Shown here piece by piece: positions 54,840 through 64,000 of a stretch of 64,000 nt of DNA (the stretch's first letter is position 1; each line of letters opens with the position of its first letter). The notes under the pieces are model-generated. The model was not told the origin of the DNA and ran no database searches. It saw only the letters and a list, made by a program, of their open reading frames with translations. The stretch comes from an uncultured Lachnospiraceae bacterium (GTDB taxonomy: Bacteria; Bacillota; Clostridia; Lachnospirales; Lachnospiraceae). The DNA lies in assembly GCA_902788035.1 (NCBI GenBank), contig CADAIL010000002.1, forward strand, positions 50,503 to 114,502. The letters run 5' to 3'. The position numbers were made by a program, and so were the translations under genes.

Positions 54840-55151
54840 TCAGCACCCTTTTCTTCCGTTCTTATGATCCTCGATTGAGCAGGCATCTGCTGTGCCGTAT
54901 TCAATGAGTCCGGCATCTGCCGGATCAATCGACACTCTTCCGTCCTCGAAAACAAATGCCGGAATTCCGACATCGCCGATCGCCTTCATGCGGTCAAAAA
55001 CAGGGTTGTTATCGCGAAGCCTGGTAAAAGCACTCATGTTGCGGATGTTCTCGCCGATGTTAATGTACTCAAATTCGTCTTCTCGTCCCACGATCTGCTC
55101 GTGAACATATTCGCAATAGGGACAGGTGGGCATACCGTAAATTTTAATCAT
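54840..55151 (-). CDS. Glutaredoxin-like protein
   Basis: 103 residues. Thioredoxin fold with the active site CPYC (about 10-13) and the cis-proline segment GIPAFVFEDG (about 62-71). Two more Cys lie near the C-terminus (DACSIED and KGC), which is unusual. AAAGGAG site upstream. Probably reduces disulfides or handles a thiol ligand with the neighbouring four-Cys protein, but that link is inference. Confidence 0.82.
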   Translation of the reverse strand: MIKIYGMPTCPYCEYVHEQIVGREDEFEYINIGENIRNMSAFTRLRDNNPVFDRMKAIGDVGIPAFVFEDGRVSIDPADAGLIEYGTADACSIEDHKNGRKGC

Positions 55152-55238
55152 TTGCTTCAGCTCCTTTCATATTTTAATCAAGTCTCTCTTGTGAGTTTTG
55201 TCACCTAAGAATCATTTTAGCGGGTTCCCCTCCTACTT

Positions 55239-56759
<1,521 letters not shown>

Positions 56760-56762
56760 TTA

Positions 56763-57191
56763 TTACTCCGGCTGTGTTTCCCCGTCATCTGGCTGTTCCA
56801 GCAGTTCACTCAGCTTTTTGCTGTAAAAAAATTCATGTACCATGTTGTCATACTCTGTCCACATTGGAAGTGTCCTGCATGCAGACTTTCGCGGACACTC
56901 ATTTGTATCCGTCGCAAGGCATGCGACAAGGGAGAGTGATCCTTCCATCAGGTCCAGGATTTCTCCCACCGAATACTCCTCCGGTCTCCGGCACAGCTTG
57001 TAGCCGCCCCCCTTTCCACTGGCACCGGTGATCAGACCTCCCGCCACCATATCTTTAACAATAATCTCCAGATATTTCTTTGAGACATCCTGCCTTGCAG
57101 CAATATCCTTCAGTGGTATATAACTGCCCGTCTCATTCTCTGCGAGATCGAGCATGACGCGGAGAGCATATCTTCCTCTTGTTGAAATCAT
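56763..57191 (-). CDS. Rrf2-family regulator (IscR-like)
   Basis: 142 residues. Winged-helix start MISTRGRYALRVMLDLAEN, recognition helix in DVSKKYLEIIVKDM and three cysteines in CLATDTNECPRKSAC (about 92-106) that could hold an iron-sulfur cluster. It stands divergent to iscS and nifU, the classic target. A dyad AACCTA/TAGGTT (57267-57287) over the iscS -35 is a probable binding site. Its own promoter fits TTGCAC, 18 bases, TATAAT (57251-57222). Confidence 0.92.
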   Translation of the reverse strand: MISTRGRYALRVMLDLAENETGSYIPLKDIAARQDVSKKYLEIIVKDMVAGGLITGASGKGGGYKLCRRPEEYSVGEILDLMEGSLSLVACLATDTNECPRKSACRTLPMWTEYDNMVHEFFYSKKLSELLEQPDDGETQPE

Positions 57192-57221
57192 AAAAATGTC
57201 CTCTCTCTCAGCTTTTTACCT

Positions 57222-57300
57222 ATTATACCGCAGGGTAAATAGACAGTGCAACAACATTTGCTATAAACCTATTGACTTACTAGGTTGATAGGCATATAAT
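57222..57300. promoter_or_regulatory. Divergent Rrf2 / iscS promoter region
   Basis: iscS promoter TTGACT (57272-57277), 17 bases, TATAAT (57295-57300). The dyad AACCTA-N9-TAGGTT (57267-57287) overlaps its -35. On the - strand TTGCAC (57251-57246), 18 bases, TATAAT (57227-57222) serves the regulator. The leader to iscS contains GCTGCG/CGCAGC and other GC hairpins (57332-57388). Confidence 0.8.
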
Positions 57301-57420
57301 TCTCACAGAATCTAAGCAGAGGTTCTGTCCTCTTCGAAGACGGCTGCGTTCCGCAGCAAAATGCGGATCCGCCTTTGCCGCAGTATGCGGTGAGACATCT
57401 ATATGATAAAGGAGATATTC

Positions 57421-58608
57421 ATGAAAATTTATGCGGATAATGCCGCCACCACAAAGATGAGCGAAAACGCGATCCACACAATGGTCTCCCTGCTGGAAGA
57501 CAGCTGGGGAAATCCGTCCAGCCTGTACGCCCACGGACAACTGGCAAAAGAAGTGCTGGAAAAAGCCCGGGCGGATGTCGCGGCTGTAATCGGTGCCTCC
57601 CCCGACGAAATCCTGTTCACATCGGGAGGCAGCGAGGCTGACAATCAGGCCCTCCGGTCTGCCGCCGAACTTGGTAAAAAGAAAGGAAAAATGCATATCA
57701 TCTCGTCTGCATTTGAACATCACGCCATTCTGCACACACTGGAGCGACTTAAAAAGGAAGGATTCGAGGTCACCCTTCTGGATGTCCATGAAAACGGCCT
57801 GATCCTTCCCGAAGAGGTCGCTGCCGCGATCCGGGATGACACCTGTCTGGTCACCATTATGTATGCCAATAACGAGATCGGCACCATCCAGCCCATCCGG
57901 GAAATCGGCCGGATCTGCCGCGAAAAAAATGTTCTGTTCCACACAGATGCCGTGCAGGCAGTCGCCCATGTCCCGATCAACGTAAAGGAGGACAATATAG
58001 ACCTTCTCTCCGCTTCCGCTCATAAATTCCACGGACCGAAGGGAGTCGGCTTCCTCTACGCAAAAAAGGGAATAAAGCTGACAAATCTGATCGAAGGCGG
58101 AGCCCAGGAACGAGGCCGCCGCGCGGGAACCGAAAATGTTCCGGGAATCGCAGCCATGGCGGAAGCCCTGAAAGAGACGAGTTCCAGGATGGATGAGAAC
58201 ACAGCACATCTCACCAAGATGCGGGATAAGCTGATCAGCGGCCTTGCGGAAATTCCGCATTCCGCTCTCAACGGTGATGCCACACATCGTCTCCCGAGCA
58301 ACGTGAACTTCTGTTTTGAAGGTATCGAGGGCGAATCTCTCCTGCTGCTCCTTGATGACAAGGGCATACAGGCTTCTTCCGGCAGCGCCTGCACCTCCGG
58401 GTCACTGGATCCCAGCCATGTGCTTCTGGCAATCGGCCGTGTACACGACGTCGCCCACGGTTCCCTTCGCCTGAGTCTCGGGGAAGATATCACGGAAGAA
58501 CAGGTGGACTACATCATCAAGTCCGTAAAAGATGTCGTCAGCTATCTGCGCGGCTTCTCTCCGGTCTGGAGAGACCTGATGTCCGGCAAAGGCCAGTTCA
58601 TCCTGTAA
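57421..58608 (+). CDS. Cysteine desulfurase (NifS/IscS)
   Basis: 395 residues from ATG 57421 (AAAGGAG site). PLP enzyme that releases sulfur from cysteine for iron-sulfur clusters. PLP lysine in SAHKFHGPKG, the ADNAATTKMS start and the active-site cysteine in SSGSACTSGS are present. The scaffold gene follows 65 bases later. A partner IscR-like regulator lies divergent. Confidence 0.96.
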   Translation: MKIYADNAATTKMSENAIHTMVSLLEDSWGNPSSLYAHGQLAKEVLEKARADVAAVIGASPDEILFTSGGSEADNQALRSAAELGKKKGKMHIISSAFEHHAILHTLERLKKEGFEVTLLDVHENGLILPEEVAAAIRDDTCLVTIMYANNEIGTIQPIREIGRICREKNVLFHTDAVQAVAHVPINVKEDNIDLLSASAHKFHGPKGVGFLYAKKGIKLTNLIEGGAQERGRRAGTENVPGIAAMAEALKETSSRMDENTAHLTKMRDKLISGLAEIPHSALNGDATHRLPSNVNFCFEGIEGESLLLLLDDKGIQASSGSACTSGSLDPSHVLLAIGRVHDVAHGSLRLSLGEDITEEQVDYIIKSVKDVVSYLRGFSPVWRDLMSGKGQFIL

Positions 58609-58673
58609 AACAGACCAAAAATCCAACAGTATTTTGCGCAAAACCCATACGAAAGAATAAGTGAGGTACTCTT

Positions 58674-59060
58674 ATGGCTTTATACAGTGAAAAAGTAATG
58701 GATCATTTCAGGAATCCGAGAAATGTCGGTGTGATTGAGGATGCAAACGGCATCGGCGAAGTAGGCAACGCTAAATGCGGCGATATCATGAAAATGTACC
58801 TTAAGATTGAGGACGACATAGTTCAGGACGTCAAGTTCGAGACATTCGGCTGCGGCAGCGCCATCGCGTCCAGCTCCATGGCAACCGAGCTGATCAAGGG
58901 AAAACCTGTCTCGGAGGCTATGAAACTGACCAACAAAGCAGTCGCGGAAGCTCTCGACGGGCTGCCGGCTTACAAGATGCACTGTTCCGTTCTGGCGGAG
59001 GAGGCGATTCAGTCCGCCCTCGAAGATTACCAGAAGCGGACCGGAAAAACTATCGAGTGA
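58674..59060 (+). CDS. Iron-sulfur cluster scaffold protein (NifU/IscU type)
   Basis: 128 residues. Three conserved cysteines: GNAKCGD (about 36), FGCGSAIASS (about 61) and MHCSVLAE (about 104). It builds clusters with sulfur delivered by the desulfurase encoded just upstream. GTGAGG-type ribosome site before the ATG. Confidence 0.95.
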   Translation: MALYSEKVMDHFRNPRNVGVIEDANGIGEVGNAKCGDIMKMYLKIEDDIVQDVKFETFGCGSAIASSSMATELIKGKPVSEAMKLTNKAVAEALDGLPAYKMHCSVLAEEAIQSALEDYQKRTGKTIE

Positions 59061-59095
59061 TATGTGATCCTGCCGCCGCGCAGGGGATATGATTA

Positions 59096-59189
59096 GGGCT
59101 GCCGCATCAGGCGTGTCCGTTCTCATAAAACAGACGTATGAAAACAGCGTCTGCTATATGAAGAATGGACCACCTGAATGCGGCAGCCC
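59096..59189. terminator. Long three-stem hairpin between nifU and the GH27 gene
   Basis: The outer stem GGGCTGCCGCAT-CAGG (59096-59111) pairs with 59173-59189 with one bulge. Inside, GTCCGTTCT pairs with AGAATGGAC and CAGACG with CGTCTG. The whole 94-base stretch folds on itself. Between convergent genes it would stop transcription from both sides; TTCTTTG follows on the + strand. Its outer stem belongs to the GGCTGCCGCA family. Confidence 0.7.
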
Positions 59190-59243
59190 CTTCTTTGATT
59201 ATTTGTGTGATTACTATCGTCCTTTTTTCACGATATACCGGGA

Positions 59244-60494
59244 TTATCTGTATACCAGCCACACTGCACAAGCGTGTGGTCCAAGCTCCGCATACAATTT
59301 CGCATATGTATTCCCCGTCCACAATTCGACAGCGCGGGCAAAAGGTAGTTCTGTCTCCTCTTCCGTGACAGCGATCCTTCGCACCTCATCCGACAGATTA
59401 AAGACTGCTATGTACATTCCCTGCCCATCCTTGCGGGGAGCGATCCAGACCGACTCCTCTTCAGTAGTCCGCAGGGGGTGTGCGCAGAAACTGCTTTTCT
59501 GTATGTTCAGCACGTTCTCATTAGTGAGCAGGGATATCGTGAACGGATCACATTTCGTCAGTTCCCCGCCCATCATGAGCGGCGAGCGCATCATGCACCA
59601 GAGCGTCATGAGTGTGCGCTGTTCATCCTGAGTGAATCTCGTCCTGCGGCCTTTTACAGTCTCCGCGCCGCAAAGCCGGATCGCGCCGAACGGCAGCATG
59701 TCGGCATCCGGCCAGTGGCCGGGACCGGCATGGATACACCACTTCTCCGCCCGCTCGAACATTCCCTTGAGCAGAACCCAGTCATCCCAGAAGTCATCGG
59801 TAATGCGCCACATATTGGACCGGGTTTTCAGATGCTCCGCCTCGGAAAGCGGTGCCGGTCCCGGGGAGAGACTCAGCACAATGTCACGCCCGCAGTTCCT
59901 GCATGCCTCGGAGATGATCTCTATCTCACGCTTGCAGTGCGGATACTCCCTGGCAATGTCGTCACACTTGACAAAGTCCACGCCCCACTCGGCGTAAAGA
60001 TTAAAGATGCTGTCGTAGTAGGCTCTTGCAGCGGGATGTTCCTGTCTCGCGCCGTACATATCCGGGTTCCACTCACAGATGGAGTTGGGATCCGCCGCCT
60101 GATCGCAGGTATATTCACTCCCTTTAATTGGCAAATGAAGATGCGCCGCCATGCGGGGAATCCCTCGCATGATATGGATTCCGAATTTCAGTCCCAAACC
60201 ATGCACATAATCTGCCAGCGGCTTGAAGCCTGCACCGCTTGCAGCACTCGGGAATCTGTTCGCTGCAGGGATGTGACGTCCCCAGTCATCTAAGAGGTTA
60301 TTGGGAAAAGATTTATAATTATAATCATCCGCTTCCGGCTGATACCACTGAATATCCACAACCACATATTCCCAGCCGTACGTCTTCAAATGTTCCGCCA
60401 TGTAGTCCGCATTCTGTCTCACTATATCTTCAGTGACTGAAGCGCCGTAGCAGTCCCAGCTGTTCCATCCCATCGGGGGATATTTGCAAAGCAT
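59244..60494 (-). CDS. Glycoside hydrolase family 27 enzyme (alpha-galactosidase-like)
   Basis: 416 residues from ATG 60494, 7 bases after AGGAGG. PMGWNSWDCYG near the start is the GH27/GH36 clan signature. The nucleophile Asp is in DFVKCDD and the acid/base in RITDDFWDDW. GH27 members cleave alpha-galactosides or beta-L-arabinopyranosides; presence of GH51 nearby makes an arabinose-related role possible. No signal peptide. Coupled with the GH13 gene 53 bases upstream. Confidence 0.88.
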   Translation of the reverse strand: MLCKYPPMGWNSWDCYGASVTEDIVRQNADYMAEHLKTYGWEYVVVDIQWYQPEADDYNYKSFPNNLLDDWGRHIPAANRFPSAASGAGFKPLADYVHGLGLKFGIHIMRGIPRMAAHLHLPIKGSEYTCDQAADPNSICEWNPDMYGARQEHPAARAYYDSIFNLYAEWGVDFVKCDDIAREYPHCKREIEIISEACRNCGRDIVLSLSPGPAPLSEAEHLKTRSNMWRITDDFWDDWVLLKGMFERAEKWCIHAGPGHWPDADMLPFGAIRLCGAETVKGRRTRFTQDEQRTLMTLWCMMRSPLMMGGELTKCDPFTISLLTNENVLNIQKSSFCAHPLRTTEEESVWIAPRKDGQGMYIAVFNLSDEVRRIAVTEEETELPFARAVELWTGNTYAKLYAELGPHACAVWLVYR

Positions 60495-60547
60495 GTCCAT
60501 ACCTCCTTGAAAGCGAGTCAATTTCTGTATCTCCATTCTACCACATA

Positions 60548-62260
60548 TCAGTGCTGACAACTCAGCACCACAGCCTGATAAGGTTTAAGTATCAATTTCT
60601 GCCCTTTCTTCCCAACGAAAGGCAAGGAGATCGGTCTCCCACCCACCTCATAATTATTGAGTACGATCTTATACTTACCGAGCTCATCCGGGAAGTTGTA
60701 AATTGTTGTATGCTTACTGAAGTTGGCACAGATAAAAAGCTTCTTTCCCTGATATGTCCTGCTGTAGGCGATGACTCTTCGGTTTTCGTGATCATATTCC
60801 CGGGTCTCCCCGAGGATTGCCTCTTCATGCGCCTTTCTGATTCGCAGAAGTTTCCGATAAAAGCGGTAAACGGATTTTTCGCTCTCAATATCCTTCTTTA
60901 TATTGATTTCAAGGTACTTGGGATTCACGCACTGCCATGGCTTGTGTCCGTCGTTGAAACCGCCATTTGCCGAATCATTCCAGGCGATCGGTACGCGGGA
61001 ATGATCTCTTGCTCCGTACTTGATAAAGCGGAAGGCAAGCCATTTCGGCATGCCGTAAGTGGTCATCAGATCATATACGAAATGACTGACCGGGTCCATC
61101 ATCTCATCAATGCTCTTAAAATCACAGTTCACAAGGCCCGCTTCCTGGCCCATGTAAATGAACGGCGTCCCGAATCCCATGTAAGTCACCACTGCCAGCA
61201 TTGTCGCAGCTTCGTAGCGGTATTTTGCCGCATTGATTGAAAAGCGATTCACACAGCGGGGATTGTCGTGATTTTCAAGAACAAGGGTGTTCCATCCCTC
61301 CCCATACGCCGCTCTCTGCGGATTAAAGAAACCGTCCTTGAACTGCAGAAGGTCGAATGGCTTCGGGAAGAATTTCTTTCCCCCGATATTATCCGAGTCG
61401 AGATGTCCGAAGCTGAAAATGGCATCCAGTTCGCCGTTCTCCTCCCGCACATATTCACGGGCGGCCTCCTCGGACGGGTGGAAAGATTCACCGACCGTAA
61501 AACTGTCATAGAGCGAAAATGATTTCTCATTCAGCTCTTTCAAAAATTCATGCATGCGCGGTCCATCCACATAATACGGTGCGCCCTTCTGGAATGAATC
61601 TTTCGATGTATCATCCTGAATCGGATAGACCTTTGAAAACATATTGAACACATCGAAGCGGAAGCCATCTACGCCTTTTTCGAACCAGAAATTCAGGATA
61701 TCAATCATCTCTCTCCTGACATCCGGATTTTCCCAGTTAAGATCTGCCTGTTCTTTGCAGAAAAGGTGCAGATAAAAATCATCGCTGTCGCCGATCCTCT
61801 CCCAGGCGGATCCGGTGAACGTCGATTCCCAGTTGCTCGGGGGGATAACACTTGCACCTTCTATTCTTCCCTTACGTATGATGTAATAATCCCTGTATGG
61901 GGAATCCGGGGAAGAAATCGCTTCTTTGAACCACGGATGCTCGGTGGACGTATGGTTGATGACCATATCCATGATCACCTTAAGGTCCCGCCTATGGCAC
62001 TCCCTGACCAGCCGATCGAAGTCTTCCATCGTTCCGAATTTCTCATCAATGGCCTTGTAGTCACTGACATCGTATCCGTAGTCGTAATCCGGTGATTTGT
62101 ACAGCGGGGAGAACCAGATCGCAGTTGCTCCCAAATCGCGGATATAGTCCAGCTTTGAAATAATACCCTCGATATCGCCGAAGCCGTCATTGTTCGAATC
62201 CATAAAACTGAACGGGTAGACCTGGTATACCACCGCGTTCTTGTACCACCTTGAATTCAT
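60548..62260 (-). CDS. GH13 alpha-glucosidase / oligo-1,6-glucosidase
   Basis: 570 residues. TIM barrel with the opening WYKNAVVYQVYP, region I DMVINHTS, the nucleophile in GFRFDVFN, the acid/base in VGESFH and the third acid in LENHDNPR. Typical of cytoplasmic enzymes that act on isomaltose or short malto-oligosaccharides. AAGGAGGA site. No transporter or regulator adjoins. Confidence 0.95.
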   Translation of the reverse strand: MNSRWYKNAVVYQVYPFSFMDSNNDGFGDIEGIISKLDYIRDLGATAIWFSPLYKSPDYDYGYDVSDYKAIDEKFGTMEDFDRLVRECHRRDLKVIMDMVINHTSTEHPWFKEAISSPDSPYRDYYIIRKGRIEGASVIPPSNWESTFTGSAWERIGDSDDFYLHLFCKEQADLNWENPDVRREMIDILNFWFEKGVDGFRFDVFNMFSKVYPIQDDTSKDSFQKGAPYYVDGPRMHEFLKELNEKSFSLYDSFTVGESFHPSEEAAREYVREENGELDAIFSFGHLDSDNIGGKKFFPKPFDLLQFKDGFFNPQRAAYGEGWNTLVLENHDNPRCVNRFSINAAKYRYEAATMLAVVTYMGFGTPFIYMGQEAGLVNCDFKSIDEMMDPVSHFVYDLMTTYGMPKWLAFRFIKYGARDHSRVPIAWNDSANGGFNDGHKPWQCVNPKYLEINIKKDIESEKSVYRFYRKLLRIRKAHEEAILGETREYDHENRRVIAYSRTYQGKKLFICANFSKHTTIYNFPDELGKYKIVLNNYEVGGRPISLPFVGKKGQKLILKPYQAVVLSCQH

Positions 62261-62329
62261 AGATCCTCCTTATGCTGCTCTGCTGATTTTTTCGAATATG
62301 ACAAGATACATGCAAATGATGCTGTCGTA

Positions 62330-62800
62330 CTAAACCCCATACCCCAGAAACTCCAGAAGCCCGGCGCAGCCTTCCGAGACATCATTCCAGGTCTCATCGA
62401 AATCTCCGGTATACCAGGGATCCGACACCTCGCCCGGCCGGTCCGTGTATTCCATCAGCAGATGGACCTTGCCGTCCGGGTCGCTGCCCACGAACTTCCT
62501 CATATTTCTGAGGTTCCAGTTATCCATACAGATGAGCAAATCATAATACTGATAATCCCGTTTTGTCATCTGCCGCGCTCTCTTGCCCTCGCACGATATG
62601 CCGTGCTCAGCCAGCTTGCGCTTGGCTGGCGGGTAAACGGGATTGCCGCGCCCGTTCCAGATTTCCTCTGTGCTGGTCGCTGCGGAAGCGATCTCGAACT
62701 GGTCGGCGATTCCCCTTTTGTCAACAAGATCTTTCATAATAAATTCAGCCATGGGGCTGCGGCAGATATTTCCATGGCAAATGAATAAAATTTTTATCAT
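62330..62800 (-). CDS. Low-molecular-weight protein tyrosine phosphatase
   Basis: 156 residues. The signature C8-HGNICR14-S starts the protein (CX5R), and the general acid Asp sits in DPWYTGDF. May dephosphorylate tyrosine kinases of surface-polymer synthesis or arsenate-like substrates; no target gene is next to it. Own upstream gap of 181 bases. Confidence 0.94.
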   Translation of the reverse strand: MIKILFICHGNICRSPMAEFIMKDLVDKRGIADQFEIASAATSTEEIWNGRGNPVYPPAKRKLAEHGISCEGKRARQMTKRDYQYYDLLICMDNWNLRNMRKFVGSDPDGKVHLLMEYTDRPGEVSDPWYTGDFDETWNDVSEGCAGLLEFLGYGV

Positions 62801-62810
62801 GCGATTTTTT

Positions 62811-62890
62811 GCCAGCTTATGCCGCGTTTTGCCTTATTTTATGCGGGTTTCCGCGATTTTCGATTTCATTGAAATCCGGCATAAACTGGC
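62811..62890. repeat. Inverted repeat at the edge of the integrase remnant
   Basis: GCCAGCTTATGCCG (62811-62824) is inverted at 62877-62890 with one mismatch. Just after it, the sequence AACAGGCCGAA appears twice in tandem (about 62903-62930). Situated between the phosphatase and the integrase remnant, where an attachment site would be expected. Confidence 0.6.
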
Positions 62891-62981
62891 ATCTCCTTGC
62901 ATAACAGGCCGAACAACAGGCCGAAAACCGCGTTTTTATCAACATTGGATTTTTGCGGTTTCACCGGTTTTCCATCCCTTT

Positions 62982-63454
62982 TCATTCCCCTGAGGACTTT
63001 CTGCGCTGCTTTCTGCGCGAGGTCCCCTCGCTCATTTTGACTTCTCTCTGCATGCGTTCCAGCTCCTGCTCCGCATCGATCAGTCCCAGATGCGTGTAGG
63101 TATTCAGGGTGACGCTGATATCCGTATGGCCCATCAGATACTTGAGGGTATTCGGATTCATTCCGTCGTAATACCTGGAGAAATGTCTGTCTTCCCGAAC
63201 GAACCTGAAAAACTCTCTCATCTGGGCGGCCGTGATGGCTTCCCTCCTGACGCTGTCATTCACGACCACATCACAGAGCATAAAATCGAATGGATTCTTG
63301 ACCAGCAGGTCATCCTCCACCGCCATCGCAAATGCAGGTCGTAAGACACCGCGTATCGTCTGAATGGATGAATGGCCCCTGTGGGTTCTCCTGCTGGAGC
63401 TTCACAAGCCAGGCCTTCGCATCCATGGTTCTCACCCCGCCGCTTTGCACTCAT
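62982..63454 (-). pseudogene. Tn916-type integrase remnant (two deletions, one frameshift)
   Basis: A good ribosome site and ATG (63454; MSAKRRG) are followed within about 10 codons by a join to the middle of the core-binding domain (MDAKAWLVKLQQENPQG at about 63426). A +1 frameshift at about 63375 is needed to continue into TIRGVLRPAFAMAVEDDL. At about 63175 YYDG joins directly to MNPNTLKYLMGHTD, which removes the first catalytic Arg and about 200 residues. The LGH-like and YTH parts remain. Not functional. Marks the edge of an integrated element. Confidence 0.85.
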
Positions 63455-63524
63455 CGCCTTCCCTCCTTCGCAGGAGAGCCTTTCGTTACGACATGGTGAG
63501 TATACCATAAATCATTCTCCCATA

Positions 63525-63704
63525 TCAAACTTCTGAACTCCTGTCAATAAAATTCTCGAACTTTTTTCGTTTAATCAACACCTTCACTCCAACATGCAGA
63601 ATGAAGTCATCATTTTCGTGTGTCTGGACGAGGCTTCTGATCTTTTTCTGCCCGATCCCGAAGTATGCCGCCGCCTCTTCAATCGTAAGAAGCGACTGCC
63701 TCTT
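63525..63704 (-). pseudogene. Tn916-type excisionase remnant without start codon
   Basis: Reading QSLLTIEEAAAYFGIGQKK, then IRSLVQTHENDDFILHVG and IKRKKFENFID, the standard Xis helix-turn-helix and C-terminus. A TAA stands three codons before QSLL, and no start codon is available between, so the normal short N-terminus is lost. Followed by the integrase remnant, the usual xis-int order. Confidence 0.78.
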
Positions 63705-63715
63705 TTAGAGCCTTG

Positions 63716-63749
63716 TAGGCACGGTTTACCGATCCAGTTAGGCACGGTT
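63716..63749. repeat. 11-base direct repeats next to the excisionase remnant
   Basis: TAGGCACGGTT occurs at 63716-63726 and 63739-63749, 23 bases apart. Direct repeats near xis/int could be arm-type binding sites of the integrase. Confidence 0.5.
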
Positions 63750-63761
63750 CCTGTCTTATCT

Positions 63762-64000
63762 CTACAGCATGGCCGTGATCCTCTTCAGCTGCTTCTGTAC
63801 CTCCCGCAGTTCCGCTCTCGCTTTCCCGGACTGATCCACCTTTCCAAGAAGGAGATAATCCATCGAAACCTCAAAATATGCTGCAATATCGATCAGCAGA
63901 CCTATAGAGCCGGCCCTTGTGCCGTTCTCCAGCCGCCGAAGATGGCTGTCGGTTATGTTCAATTCCTCTGCCAGTTTTTCCTGTGTCAGTTTATTTCCCT
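63762..64000 (-). CDS. XRE-family helix-turn-helix regulator, N-terminus outside window
   Basis: At least 79 codons visible; the frame is open to the edge. Typical Xre pattern: KLTQEKLAEEL, then THE-type helix NITDSHLRRLENG and IAAYFEVSMDYLLLGK. A short C-terminal helix REVQKQLKRITAM may dimerise. Repressor-type proteins stand in this position in conjugative transposons next to xis and int, so it probably belongs to the decayed element. Confidence 0.85.
   Translation of the reverse strand, partial: GNKLTQEKLAEELNITDSHLRRLENGTRAGSIGLLIDIAAYFEVSMDYLLLGKVDQSGKARAELREVQKQLKRITAML

Noticed and set aside
57280..58287. 335-codon - strand frame opposite iscS
   Set aside because: Shadow of the desulfurase, which has all active-site motifs.

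Overview
The window reads as a stretch of a Gram-positive, Clostridia-type chromosome, most likely Lachnospiraceae-like. The support is AGGAGG-type ribosome sites, TTGACA/TATAAT promoters with 17-base spacers, SepF, a divergent lexA/yneA-like SOS pair, a lone XerS-like recombinase, a CpsB phosphatase and many short U-tailed terminators. The genus is not claimed. No rRNA, tRNA or CRISPR array was found.

Layout. (1) 1-11858: every gene is on the + strand. They cover cell wall and division (class B PBP, FtsW/RodA, D,D-carboxypeptidase, HlyD-like protein, YggS, SepF), then aroB, lspA, an RluA-type pseudouridine synthase and an AI-2E-type permease. (2) 11980-16688: L-lactate permease, then a XerS-like tyrosine recombinase whose 5' region is a 49-base tandem repeat array followed by nested inverted repeats, then a YneA-like LysM protein divergent from lexA across several SOS boxes. 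From about 11.9 kb nearly all genes are on the - strand (exceptions: lexA, a PRTase, iscS, nifU). This strand switch beside a Xer-type recombinase and repeated sites suggests the replication terminus/dif region. (3) 16746-19078: a secreted transglutaminase-like protein and a palindrome-rich gene-free island. (4) 19079-38227: an extracellular polysaccharide locus (initiating phosphoglycosyltransferase, flippase, epimerase, TarI/IspD-like cytidylyltransferase, RmlA, CpsB, PLC-like protein, lectin/NlpC-like lipoprotein). It is bounded at both ends by a paralogous two-gene module (Wzz-like copolymerase plus Ig-like anchored protein) and interrupted by a 1511-residue DUF4011 helicase-nuclease. (5) 38361-47127: aquaporin, TAXI-type TRAP transporter, malic enzyme and a MoxR/DUF58/membrane protein operon. 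(6) 47379-52358: PRTase, HAD phosphatase, glycosyltransferase, and an adjacent NADAR and ADP-ribosylglycohydrolase pair. (7) 52807-62800: sodium/solute symporter, redox small proteins, GH51, an Rrf2 regulator divergent from iscS-nifU, GH27, GH13 and a low-molecular-weight tyrosine phosphatase. (8) 62982-64000: decayed Tn916-type int and xis remnants and the start of an XRE regulator, probably the edge of an integrated element.

The least explained signals are two copies of a ~180-base structured element (31563-31740 and 52465-52643) that show compensatory changes in their stems, the recombinase-associated repeat array, the duplicated Wzz/Ig-like modules, the NADAR/DraG pair, and a family of terminator hairpins sharing one stem sequence.
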